A stretch of 64,000 nt of DNA. It comes from JAFGAS01 sp963809875. Its GTDB lineage: Bacteria > Desulfobacterota > Zymogenia > Zymogenales > Zymogenaceae. The stretch spans positions 558,001 to 622,000 of the forward strand of contig CAWELC010000005.1 of the NCBI GenBank assembly GCA_963809875.1. Direction: 5' to 3'. Within the stretch, counting starts at the first letter, position 1. Every line of letters starts with the position of its first letter. A program made the translations under genes and the position numbers. Below the pieces are notes generated by a model that made no database searches, was not told the origin of the DNA, and saw only the letters and a list, made by a program, of their open reading frames with translations. This document shows positions 56,187 to 63,412 of the stretch, piece by piece.

Positions 56187-56252
56187 TCCCTCCGCCGGTA
56201 TTATCCGGATCAGGTTCAAAGGGTATGATCTCAGCCCGACGGGCACCCCTGT
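56187..56252 (-). ncRNA. TPP riboswitch of thiD
   Basis: On the minus strand the conserved elements GGGGTGCCC, GGGCTGAGATCATACCC, GAACCTGATCCGGATAATA and CCGGCGGAGGGA appear in order. They form the THI element that binds thiamin pyrophosphate. P3 is short. A terminator follows before thiD. Confidence 0.95.
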
Positions 56253-56365
56253 CCTTCAGTTTTTCAAAGAGTCACCATGGGAACCAAGTGCTGAAACGTA
56301 CTAATGAGTCTTCCCACCGCTGATTCAATGATATCTCCGTGCCCGGGCAGCGTCAAGAAAAAACG

Positions 56366-56394
56366 TTGACGAAACGCGTCGGGTATACTACTAT
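56366..56394 (+). promoter_or_regulatory. Promoter of the cytX transcript
   Basis: TTGACG (56366-56371) and TACTAT (56389-56394) are 17 bases apart, about 10 bases before the start of the TPP aptamer. Confidence 0.5.
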
Positions 56395-56405
56395 ACTATC
56401 AAAAC

Positions 56406-56531
56406 GCTGGGGGAGCCAAAACGGTAGGGACGAAGAGACACGGCGTCCGTCCCGATTGTCCGAAGAAGGCTGAGAGTTCGGTAACGCGAAGACCCCTGAA
56501 CCTGACAAGGGTAATGCCTGCGGAGGGAAGC
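56406..56531 (+). ncRNA. TPP riboswitch of cytX, with a long P3 extension
   Basis: The elements GGGGGAGCC, GGCTGAGAG, GACCCCTGAACCTGA, GGGTAATGCCTGCGGAGGGA appear in order on the plus strand. Between GAGCC and GGCTGAG lies an insert of about 50 bases with its own stem (GGGACG...CGTCC), an extended P3/P3a. This is longer than in the thiD copy. Confidence 0.93.
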
Positions 56532-56544
56532 ACTGGTTCTAATC

Positions 56545-56581
56545 GGCCGATGTCCGTCCCCCCGCGGACCCGGCCTTTTTT
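56545..56581 (+). terminator. Terminator of the cytX riboswitch
   Basis: GGCCG (56545-56549) with CGGCC (56571-56575) and an inner GTCCG/CGGAC pair are followed by TTTTTT, between aptamer and start codon. Confidence 0.75.
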
Positions 56582-56596
56582 GTTGCACGGAGTAGT

Positions 56597-57865
56597 ATGG
56601 GAGTCACGCATAAAACGCCGACCTCCGAGAGAAACCTCACGGAGATCGATTTCTTCCTCCTCTGGTCCGGGGCGGCGGTCTCTTTGGCCGAGATATGGGC
56701 GGGAGGGACCCTCGTGGGCGCCGGGTTCGCGGCGGCGGCCGCGGCGATCCTGCTCGGCCACCTGCTCGGCAATACGCCGCTTGCCCTCGGGGGGATCATC
56801 GGGAGCCGGCACGGGATATCGACGATGCTCTCGGTGCGCCCCTCCTTCGGGGTACGCGGGGCGCATTTCGCGGCGGGGCTCAACGTGATACAGCTCATCG
56901 GCTGGACGGCGGTTATGCTCGTCGTCGCGGGGCACGCCCTGGGCTCGCTGGTGCCGGCGGCCGACTTCCGCGTCTGGGTCGTGGTCTGCGGCGTCGTCAC
57001 GACACTCTGGGCCCTGGCCGGCCACGGGGCGTGGAAGTGGCTCGAAAGGGCTTCGGTTTCACTGCTTTTCATCCTCTGCGTGGTAATGACCTACCTGGTG
57101 TTATCGAAGTCCGATATCCGCTCGATCATACACGCACTCCCTGCCCGGGAAAACCCCATGGGGTTCGGCCTTACGCTCGACCTGGTCATCGCCATGCCGA
57201 TCTCGTGGCTCCCGCTGGTCTCGGATTATTCGCGCTTTGCCGTCGATACGAAAGGTGCCTTCCGGGGGACTTGGATCGGATATTTCCTCGTCAGCTCCTG
57301 GATGTATCTGTTGGGGCTTGTGACGTGCCTTGCCACCGGGACGACGACCCCGGACGAGATGATCATCACGACGATGGGGATTCTCGGGCTGGCCGTGCCC
57401 GCGGTGCTGGTGGTGGTGCTCTCCACCGTCACGACGACCTTCCTGGACATCTATTCGGCTGCGGTCTCGTCGGAAAGCATCACGTCGCGCCTGAGGGGAA
57501 GGCGGGGTGTGTTACTGACGGGGATTGCCGGAACGATCGTCGCGCTCGTCTTTCCGGTCCAGGACTACGAAGGTTTTCTCCTTCTCATCGGCTCGGTGTT
57601 CTGTCCCCTTTTCGGAGTGGTTCTGCTGGACTACTTCGTTATCCAAAAGGGGCGTATCGATACGGATAGCATCGACGGGAAGGGACCGTACTGGTATACG
57701 CGTGGCTTCAATGTGCCTGCCTTTATCGCGTGGGGGGCAGGCTTTGCGATCTATCATCTCATGGGGCGTTTCTTTCCTAATATCGGTGCGTCGATACCGG
57801 CCATGGCGTGTGCGGCCCTCATCTACTGGGTGGCAATGCGGAGGCGGGGAAGAGAAACTATTTGA
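56597..57865 (+). CDS. cytX: Hydroxymethylpyrimidine transporter CytX
   Basis: The 422-residue membrane protein is a member of the NCS1 nucleobase transporter family with 12 predicted helices. The start LTEIDFFLLWSGAAVSLAEIWAGGTLVGAG is diagnostic for CytX, and LVIAMPISWLPLVSDYSRFA is the NCS1 substrate-site motif. It is predicted to import hydroxymethylpyrimidine for thiamin salvage across the inner membrane. It has its own TPP riboswitch and terminator and diverges from thiD, which would phosphorylate the imported HMP. Length is normal. Confidence 0.94.
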   Translation: MGVTHKTPTSERNLTEIDFFLLWSGAAVSLAEIWAGGTLVGAGFAAAAAAILLGHLLGNTPLALGGIIGSRHGISTMLSVRPSFGVRGAHFAAGLNVIQLIGWTAVMLVVAGHALGSLVPAADFRVWVVVCGVVTTLWALAGHGAWKWLERASVSLLFILCVVMTYLVLSKSDIRSIIHALPARENPMGFGLTLDLVIAMPISWLPLVSDYSRFAVDTKGAFRGTWIGYFLVSSWMYLLGLVTCLATGTTTPDEMIITTMGILGLAVPAVLVVVLSTVTTTFLDIYSAAVSSESITSRLRGRRGVLLTGIAGTIVALVFPVQDYEGFLLLIGSVFCPLFGVVLLDYFVIQKGRIDTDSIDGKGPYWYTRGFNVPAFIAWGAGFAIYHLMGRFFPNIGASIPAMACAALIYWVAMRRRGRETI

Positions 57866-57970
57866 CACTCCACCCATAAGTTGATACTAATACCTGATCG
57901 GGCCGGCCGGACGTCCCGCCTCTCCCCCCGCGCTCTTTGGGGTGAGATCATTGAATGAAAAAATAATAGC

Positions 57971-58046
57971 GCGCCCGTAGCTCAGGGGATAGAGCAACGG
58001 ACTTCTAATCCGTGGGTCGCAGGTTCAATTCCTGCCGGGCGCGCCA
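57971..58046 (+). tRNA. tRNA-Arg (anticodon TCT)
   Basis: The 76-base sequence folds into a standard cloverleaf. The acceptor stem GCGCCCG pairs with CGGGCGC and discriminator G; the D arm is GCTCAGGGGATAGAGC; the anticodon arm is ACGGACTTCTAATCCGT with TCT; the T arm is GCAGGTTCAATTCCTGC. CCA is encoded. It reads AGA arginine codons. No integrase or duplicated 3' end is seen nearby. Confidence 0.97.
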
Positions 58047-58177
58047 ATAACATCAGCTGCTCGAATTCGTCAACACAACCCCGAATCGTATATGTTATTT
58101 ATCGTATGATCTTCGCATAATGAACCCGGCAATTATCCGAGGCTGCATGTGATACTATTCTGTTCCCGGAGGGAACC

Positions 58178-59509
58178 ATGAAAATCTGTATGATCGGTAC
58201 CGGTTACGTCGGCCTTGTTTCCGGGAGTTGTCTGGCCGACATGGGCAATGACGTCATTTGTATAGACAGCGACAAAGAGAAGATGGAGAAGCTCAGGCGG
58301 GGCGAGATCGACATCTATGAGCCCGGATTATCGGAATTGGTCAAGAGAAACGTTGCGATGGGCAGGCTCACCTTCACTTCCGATCTTGCGTACGGCGTCA
58401 AGAACTCCTCTATCTGCTTTGTCGCGGTGGGGACACCGCAGAACGAGGATGGAGCCGCCGATTTGACCCACGTCTTTGACGTCGTGCGCTCGATCGCCCG
58501 GGCTATGAACGACTCCAAAATAATCGTTGTAAAGAGCACGGTCCCGGCGGGAACGTGCGATACAATTGGCGGGATTATTCGCAAACTGACGGATCACGAT
58601 TTCGATATCGTCTCCAATCCGGAGTTCCTGATGGAAGGCTCCGCGGTGGATACCTTCATGAAACCCGAACGGGTGATCGTTGGAACCGAAAGCGAGAGGG
58701 TCTCTCAGATCATGAGAGAGCTCTTTGCGCCTTTCACGCGAACCGGAAACCCGATTATGATAATGGACGTGCGCTCGTCGGAATTCTCAAAATACGCTGC
58801 AAATGCCTTCCTCTCAACGAAGATATCTTTCATGAATGAAATGGCCAATCTCTGCGATAAAGTCGGCGCCGATGTCGATCAGGTCAGAAAAGCGATCGGG
58901 TCGGATTCCCGCATCGGGCCGAAATTCCTCTTTCCCGGCGTGGGCTTCGGCGGCTCGTGCTTTCCGAAGGACATATCGGCTATGATCTCGATGGGCGAGA
59001 CGACCGATTCCCCCATGCGAATCATCAAGGCGGTTAAAGAGGTGAACGACGGCCAGAGGCGGAGCTTCGTCGAAAAGATTCGCTCCCATTTTGGGGGGAG
59101 TCTCGAGGGAACCCTTGTTGCCCTGTGGGGGCTCTCGTTCAAGCCCAACACGGATGATGTCCGCGATGCCCCCTCTATAGGAATAGCGCTCATGCTTCTG
59201 GCCGAGGGGGCACGCCTGGCGGTATTTGATCCAATGGGGATGGAAAACTTCAGGTTGCACCTCGGGGACCGGGTGCGCTACGGGCGAAACGCCTACGACG
59301 CGGTCGCCGGTGCCGATGCGCTCTGCCTCATCACCGAATGGAACGAATTCCGTAATCCGGACTTCAACCGTATGAAAGAGACAATGAGGCAGCCGGTTAT
59401 CTTTGACGGAAGAAATCAGTATATGCGGGAGGAGCTGGCCCGCCTGGGCTTCACTTACTACTGTTTTGGAAGGCCGGGAAGGGCAGGTGGGGGGCAGTCG
59501 CGGGGATGA
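58178..59509 (+). CDS. UDP-glucose 6-dehydrogenase
   Basis: The 443-residue protein oxidises UDP-glucose to UDP-glucuronate with NAD+ (Ugd/GDP-mannose dehydrogenase superfamily). It has the dinucleotide loop MIGTGYVGLVSGSCLAD, VKSTVPAGTCD, SNPEFLMEGSAVDTFMKPER (the UDP-glucose group), and the catalytic Cys in FGGSCFPKDI. The C-terminal domain contains LWGLSFKPNTDDVRDAPS. RBS GGAGGG is upstream. It supplies nucleotide sugars for surface polysaccharide. It is a single gene after tRNA-Arg; no glycosyltransferases are adjacent. Confidence 0.95.
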   Translation: MKICMIGTGYVGLVSGSCLADMGNDVICIDSDKEKMEKLRRGEIDIYEPGLSELVKRNVAMGRLTFTSDLAYGVKNSSICFVAVGTPQNEDGAADLTHVFDVVRSIARAMNDSKIIVVKSTVPAGTCDTIGGIIRKLTDHDFDIVSNPEFLMEGSAVDTFMKPERVIVGTESERVSQIMRELFAPFTRTGNPIMIMDVRSSEFSKYAANAFLSTKISFMNEMANLCDKVGADVDQVRKAIGSDSRIGPKFLFPGVGFGGSCFPKDISAMISMGETTDSPMRIIKAVKEVNDGQRRSFVEKIRSHFGGSLEGTLVALWGLSFKPNTDDVRDAPSIGIALMLLAEGARLAVFDPMGMENFRLHLGDRVRYGRNAYDAVAGADALCLITEWNEFRNPDFNRMKETMRQPVIFDGRNQYMREELARLGFTYYCFGRPGRAGGGQSRG

Positions 59510-60089
59510 CGCCATGGAGACTGCCGGGCCTCCTCTCCTCAACTCTCTGCTCAAGTAGGGTTCTATTCCCCCGGGGCTTCCCCGGACGCGAGACTTCCGA
59601 TTAGTTTCAACTAAGTGTGCACATTCATACCTGTTATCCAGTTTTTCGCTCCCGCGTCGTATCCACACGCTACGAATATTGCATGAGAGCAACACACGGG
59701 TCTTCCCCCCTCGTATGTAATTACCGGGTTATTAATATCCCCTCTATCCTTAAGCTATTAATATCATTTAGATATTACGGCATCCTGCCGGGGAGGGCGA
59801 AGGACGTAAGCAATCATTACGTTTGAGGATAACCATTTCCCACGTCTATTGCATCGCTGAAATCGAAGAAATCCACGCACATTTTCTCGAAATAGTAATA
59901 GTCTGAAATCATTACTCTTTTTAACTATCGCGATAGCGCATAGTCTGGCATGCGCATTGCTATACTCTATCATAGGGAAACCACTGTAGAAGGTTGTGGG
60001 GGAAGAGCAAGAGATGTCAATATCGTCAACATATATGTGTCGTATTGGATTGAAGGTTTTCTTTTAGTCTATCGTAGTCCACGTCGATA
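59510..60089. other. AT-richer intergenic region with one sigma-54 promoter
   Basis: No credible gene is found between the UDP-glucose dehydrogenase gene and the hemerythrin-like gene. The only recognisable site is the sigma-54 promoter at 59946-59961. Confidence 0.5.
59946..59961 (+). promoter_or_regulatory. Sigma-54 (-24/-12) promoter before the hemerythrin-like gene
   Basis: TGGCATGCGCATTGCT fits the consensus TGGCAY-N5-TTGCT exactly. It lies about 145 bases before ATG 60105. Confidence 0.75.
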
Positions 60090-60104
60090 GTGGAGGTAAT
60101 GGCG

Positions 60105-60644
60105 ATGAAATCAACCGAATTCTTAGAGAGGGAAAAACGAAACGTTCAATCTCTTCTTGAGATGCTGGAGCACGCAATCGGACGTATGGGTAACGAAAAG
60201 GACGTTCCTCCATATATGCTCAAGGAAATCATCGAGCTCCTTCAGATATACATTCACGGCCCTCATAAGATGAGGGAAGATATAATCCTGACGACACTGC
60301 ACAACGATTCAAGGGAAGTACCTGCCGTGGAGTACCACGAAATACATGCCAGCCTCAGGAAATATGAGAGGTTTCTTTTCAAGGTCATTGATGCCTATGA
60401 CCTGGGATACCATGGGGCGAGGAGTGTTTTTGCGCGGTACGCCGGCCAGTACGTTTTCGCGCTCAGACAATACATCAAGCTTGAAAACGAGATGCTGATC
60501 AAGTGGATCGGGGATCGAGAGGAACGGGACAAGGAGATACTCAAACAGTTCAGGAAGATCAAGGGGCGCGTCAGAAAGAGCAGCGAGCGCGGGCTTATGC
60601 GAACCGAGACACTCAGGAGCGAATTGAATACCGTAACTGCCTGA
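60105..60644 (+). CDS. Hemerythrin-like helical protein with degenerate metal ligands
   Basis: The 179-residue all-alpha protein resembles a hemerythrin HHE domain in layout. It has a first helix, a segment IHGPHKMREDIIL (H51, H54, E58), EYHEIHASLRKY (H78, H81) and a last core helix RQYIKLENEMLIKW, in which the usual His is a Tyr. The C-terminal 45 residues are basic and helical. Loss of one ligand makes O2/iron binding uncertain. The start ATG 60105 has GGAGG eight bases upstream. It has its own sigma-54 promoter and terminator. Confidence 0.7.
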   Translation: MKSTEFLEREKRNVQSLLEMLEHAIGRMGNEKDVPPYMLKEIIELLQIYIHGPHKMREDIILTTLHNDSREVPAVEYHEIHASLRKYERFLFKVIDAYDLGYHGARSVFARYAGQYVFALRQYIKLENEMLIKWIGDREERDKEILKQFRKIKGRVRKSSERGLMRTETLRSELNTVTA

Positions 60645-60696
60645 AAGGGGAGCCGCACGGGCTACCCGTGTTGATTCCAGTAGGATAGAGACCATC

Positions 60697-60721
60697 GGGG
60701 GCGAAAGCCCCCCTTTTTTTT
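60697..60721 (+). terminator. Rho-independent terminator
   Basis: GGGGGC-GAAA-GCCCCC (60697-60712) is followed by C and eight Ts. Confidence 0.92.
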
Positions 60722-61139
60722 GCCGTAAGACGTCGGGCCGTGGAGTCTGCGTGCGTGCATGACCCCGGAGCGGGTGATTCGGCAGGGCGGATGCGAATCC
60801 TTATTGATATACCATGTGTTTGCGACCATCATACTTTCTGTTCGATCCGCACCATGCGCCACCACGGTCCCTATTGCAGCGCGGCAATACAAACCGCACC
60901 ACCAACGATTCAGATGCTTAATCATTAAGGTGAGACCGTGTCGTAAATAATTGATATCATTATATCATTTCGATGTATGCCCCATGAAGGCTGATGATCT
61001 CAATAAGCATTACGATACGGTGATACCCTTTCGCGCGGGTATTGCAGGCGTGAAATGGGGGTTGATGCGGAGAGAAAATCTCCAAATCGTAAGTTATCGG
61101 AATCATTATATATTTAACCCGCATGGGTTTTGGCAAAAG
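60722..61139. other. Intergenic region without a supported gene
   Basis: An open frame from 60951 to 61214 lacks a ribosome site, contains the next promoter and has no fold-like pattern. Nothing else is seen. Confidence 0.45.
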
Positions 61140-61155
61140 TGGCACCCGGATTGCA
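61140..61155 (+). promoter_or_regulatory. Sigma-54 (-24/-12) promoter before the 61195 gene
   Basis: TGGCACCCGGATTGCA fits TGGCAC-N5-TTGCA exactly. The expected start of transcription (about 61167) is 28 bases before the ATG. Confidence 0.8.
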
Positions 61156-61194
61156 GTATATACTCCAGTAGTGGTTTAGACGTTCGGGGGGAAA

Positions 61195-61788
61195 ATGCAG
61201 GCGATAAGAGCTGAGGAATTTGTCGGATCGTTTCCCGAAACACGGCAGTTTATTCCGATCGTTCATTTCGAGTCGTGGCTGGGCCAGGGCAAACTATTTC
61301 TTCCTTCCTATCTGCAGGACGTAGGAGCAGCCCTGCCCGGACGGGAAGTGAGGTTTGTCGCTATTCCGGCCTATAAGTTCGTGCAACTCGAAAACGGCCG
61401 TGATGATGGGGAAAGGCTAATTGGAAAGATCAAGACGAGAGAAGAGCTCGATTACCTGGACCCGGACATCTACCGGGATAAGATACGGCTCGGGGAGAGG
61501 ATCTACCACACGGAGCTGGGCTACATGGGAGAGCTGAGAAACGGCAACGAAGGGCCCGTGCCGCAACGCAGCAACGGTGGGTGTTACGACTGCCCGTCGC
61601 TCTCGGTTGAACATGAAATCTATAGCTCTGTGTACCGATGTTCCCGGCTCTGTCGGGTCATATTCGCCCAATTCGGTCGGCACCCGGGCGATAGGAATGC
61701 CAGCCTCTTTCCCGTGAGCCGGTATTGTCGCCGCGGCGCGGGTATACGGGATGAGGCGTCTTATAATGACGGGCCTTTTTTACGATGA
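61195..61788 (+). CDS. Hypothetical protein with Cys-rich C-terminal half
   Basis: The 197-residue product has no family that I recognise. Residues 1-115 are mixed alpha/beta (EEFVGSFPETRQFIPIVHFE, VRFVAIPAYKFVQLEN, TREELDYLDPDIYRDKIRLGERIYH). The last 80 residues carry C-Y-D-C and C-S-R-L-C plus YC, a possible zinc-binding arrangement, and many Arg. Coding character is weaker there, so an unseen frameshift near residue 115 is possible. RBS GGGGGGAA precedes the ATG. The sigma-54 promoter just upstream supports an expressed gene. Confidence 0.6.
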   Translation: MQAIRAEEFVGSFPETRQFIPIVHFESWLGQGKLFLPSYLQDVGAALPGREVRFVAIPAYKFVQLENGRDDGERLIGKIKTREELDYLDPDIYRDKIRLGERIYHTELGYMGELRNGNEGPVPQRSNGGCYDCPSLSVEHEIYSSVYRCSRLCRVIFAQFGRHPGDRNASLFPVSRYCRRGAGIRDEASYNDGPFLR

Positions 61789-61861
61789 GCGCTTTTCTCA
61801 TTCCGGGCGACCGACGAAGATGACTTCATGACTTTCAATCTGGATAGAGAGGCATCGACAC

Positions 61862-62350
61862 ATGTACAGCGGATGGGGTTTTGACTCGAGTTACCGGCCA
61901 CTGAATATCCTTTCAATCGGGAATAATGCCGGGCTTGACCGGCTCCTGGATGTCATCGGCACAAAGATGGAAGGGATATCTTTTCTCCATAGAGGTGCGA
62001 GGTCCCTGAACGAGGGCTTCGAGTATTTGGCGGAGAATGATATCGACTTGATCTTACTGGATCCGGACCTCCCTGACAGCAAAGGGTTTGGCACGTTTAT
62101 GAGGCTCCGCGGTCTCGCGCCAGAAATTCCGATCGTTGTCATAACGTCGCGCGAAAACGAGGAAATGTCCTTGAGAGTGATAAAGGAAGGAGCCCATGAT
62201 TGTATCTTCGAATCGCAGTTAAGGCCGAGCCTGCTCATGCGCTCGTTGTTGCAGGTCATCGAGAGAAAGCGGTGGCAGGAATATATCTCCAGGTGTCATC
62301 TGGAGGCGGAAAACCGCGCAAGCGGGAACGGATCGGGGTCGCCCTATTAA
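61862..62350 (+). CDS. Stand-alone atypical receiver domain protein
   Basis: The 162-residue protein is a single REC domain. Asp67 in LILLDPDLPDS is the phospho-acceptor position and Thr in VVITSRENEE is kept. The N-terminal acidic pair is replaced by G-N-N, and the usual Lys near residue 116 lies in CIFESQL (no Lys). It therefore probably cannot be phosphorylated in the normal way. The LxPDS-K/Y-G segment is close to those of the 42645 and 51305 proteins. No RBS is obvious. It is followed by a 39-residue membrane peptide gene 80 bases on. Confidence 0.78.
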   Translation: MYSGWGFDSSYRPLNILSIGNNAGLDRLLDVIGTKMEGISFLHRGARSLNEGFEYLAENDIDLILLDPDLPDSKGFGTFMRLRGLAPEIPIVVITSRENEEMSLRVIKEGAHDCIFESQLRPSLLMRSLLQVIERKRWQEYISRCHLEAENRASGNGSGSPY

Positions 62351-62429
62351 TGACATGATGAGTTGAAAGGCCGCGAGCTCACGCGTCCGCGTCCTTCCCA
62401 AAGTTAAAACGCCGATAAGGAGTGGAAGA

Positions 62430-62549
62430 ATGAGAACCCTCGATAGATACCATGAATGGCTGCCGTGGAAACTCTTCATCGCCTTTCTGGCGATGGCAGC
62501 GGCCGGCTGGGTCGCGCTCTTTGTGGCGATGGCTTTCTGGCCCGCTTAG
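62430..62549 (+). CDS. 39-residue single-helix membrane protein
   Basis: A short frame encodes 39 residues. It begins MRTLDRYHEWLPWKLF and continues IAFLAMAAAGWVALFVAMAF with WPA at the end, a single transmembrane helix with an amphipathic start. AAGGAG lies seven to eight bases before the ATG, which gives it good support. It ends with TAG at 62547-62549. It sits in the plus-strand signalling cluster, between the atypical REC and the STAS-like genes. No homologue is known to me. Confidence 0.65.
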   Translation: MRTLDRYHEWLPWKLFIAFLAMAAAGWVALFVAMAFWPA

Positions 62550-62800
62550 TCAGGATAGGGACACGGTTTCCGGTTTGAGATCGCCCTTGCCTGGACCGCC
62601 GGGAAGCCGGCGGAGCGGTGCGATTCGATGCACGGCAGGCAGACGCCGTAGGACTTCGCGGATGGGCGGACCTCTGAACACCGGGGCGCTGGTCCCGGAA
62701 AGAAATCCGCGGCCGCCCGCCCTGCCGTCACGATCAGGAGCACAGAATAAACATGTACTATTACCATCCTCACTCAGTCAATTTACCAGGAAGGCTAGAG

Positions 62801-63196
62801 ATGTTTGAAAGGATCGCCTCAAACAGCTACTATGACATTGCGGTCGATGTTACGAAAAACAGGATCTATCTCACGATCAAGGGGTTCTGGCAGACGAAAG
62901 ATCTGGTCCCTCACTATATTGACGACCTTGACGAGGCGACCGGGATGCTTGGATCCGGGTTCACGGTCCTGGCTAACCTGACCCGAATGGTGCCGCCCAC
63001 GGCCGAAGTGAGCGTCCTGCATCAGCAGGCGCAAAGTCTCCTCATGAAGAACGGCCTGGTGCGGAGCGCCGAGATCGTGAATGATCCCCTGCTGGTGAAC
63101 GCGGTCGACGAGTATGCGGCCAGATTGCAGATGAATAGGCGGGTCTTCTACGACCCCGGTTTTGCCGAGGTATGGCTGGACAGTTTTGAGGAATAG
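62801..63196 (+). CDS. STAS-like (SpoIIAA-like) protein
   Basis: The 131-residue protein has the alternating strand/helix pattern of small STAS-like domains: YDIAVDVTKNRIYLTIKGFWQ, VPHYIDDLDEATGML, GFTVLANLTRMVPP, ASVLHQQAQSLLMKNGLVRSAEI and a final FAEVWLDSFEE. These proteins often serve as anti-anti-sigma-like or adaptor modules; the phosphorylatable Ser of SpoIIAA is not evident. ATG 62801 has AGGAAGG at six to eight bases. It stands 250 bases after the 39-residue peptide and 215 before the sigma-54 activator gene. Confidence 0.72.
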   Translation: MFERIASNSYYDIAVDVTKNRIYLTIKGFWQTKDLVPHYIDDLDEATGMLGSGFTVLANLTRMVPPTAEVSVLHQQAQSLLMKNGLVRSAEIVNDPLLVNAVDEYAARLQMNRRVFYDPGFAEVWLDSFEE

Positions 63197-63412
63197 CACA
63201 ATGACATCGGTTTTCCTCAGCCCGCGGGCAAACAACGCGTCGCGTGACTCCGCGGGGGTCGAGCAAAAGGGTGAGATAGACCACAGTGGAAGGAAGTCTT
63301 GATCTCAGATTATCCTACGGTCTGGGGGCCGTAATCATCGAAAGGGAGATAGGCGGATCATATGAACACCTACTGTGAGACATCGGTTCCTTTATTGAGA
63401 AGGATTCCGGAC

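Noticed and set aside
57971..58046. tRNA-Arg as an integration site
   Set aside because: No integrase gene, no second copy of the tRNA 3' end and no composition change next to it.
60014..60067. Short leader-peptide frame after the sigma-54 promoter at 59946
   Set aside because: Only 16 codons, with no attenuator-like codon run and no terminator hairpin between it and the hemerythrin-like gene.
60951..61214. 87-codon plus-strand frame before the 61195 gene
   Set aside because: No ribosome site is seen, and it contains the sigma-54 promoter and the start of the next gene.
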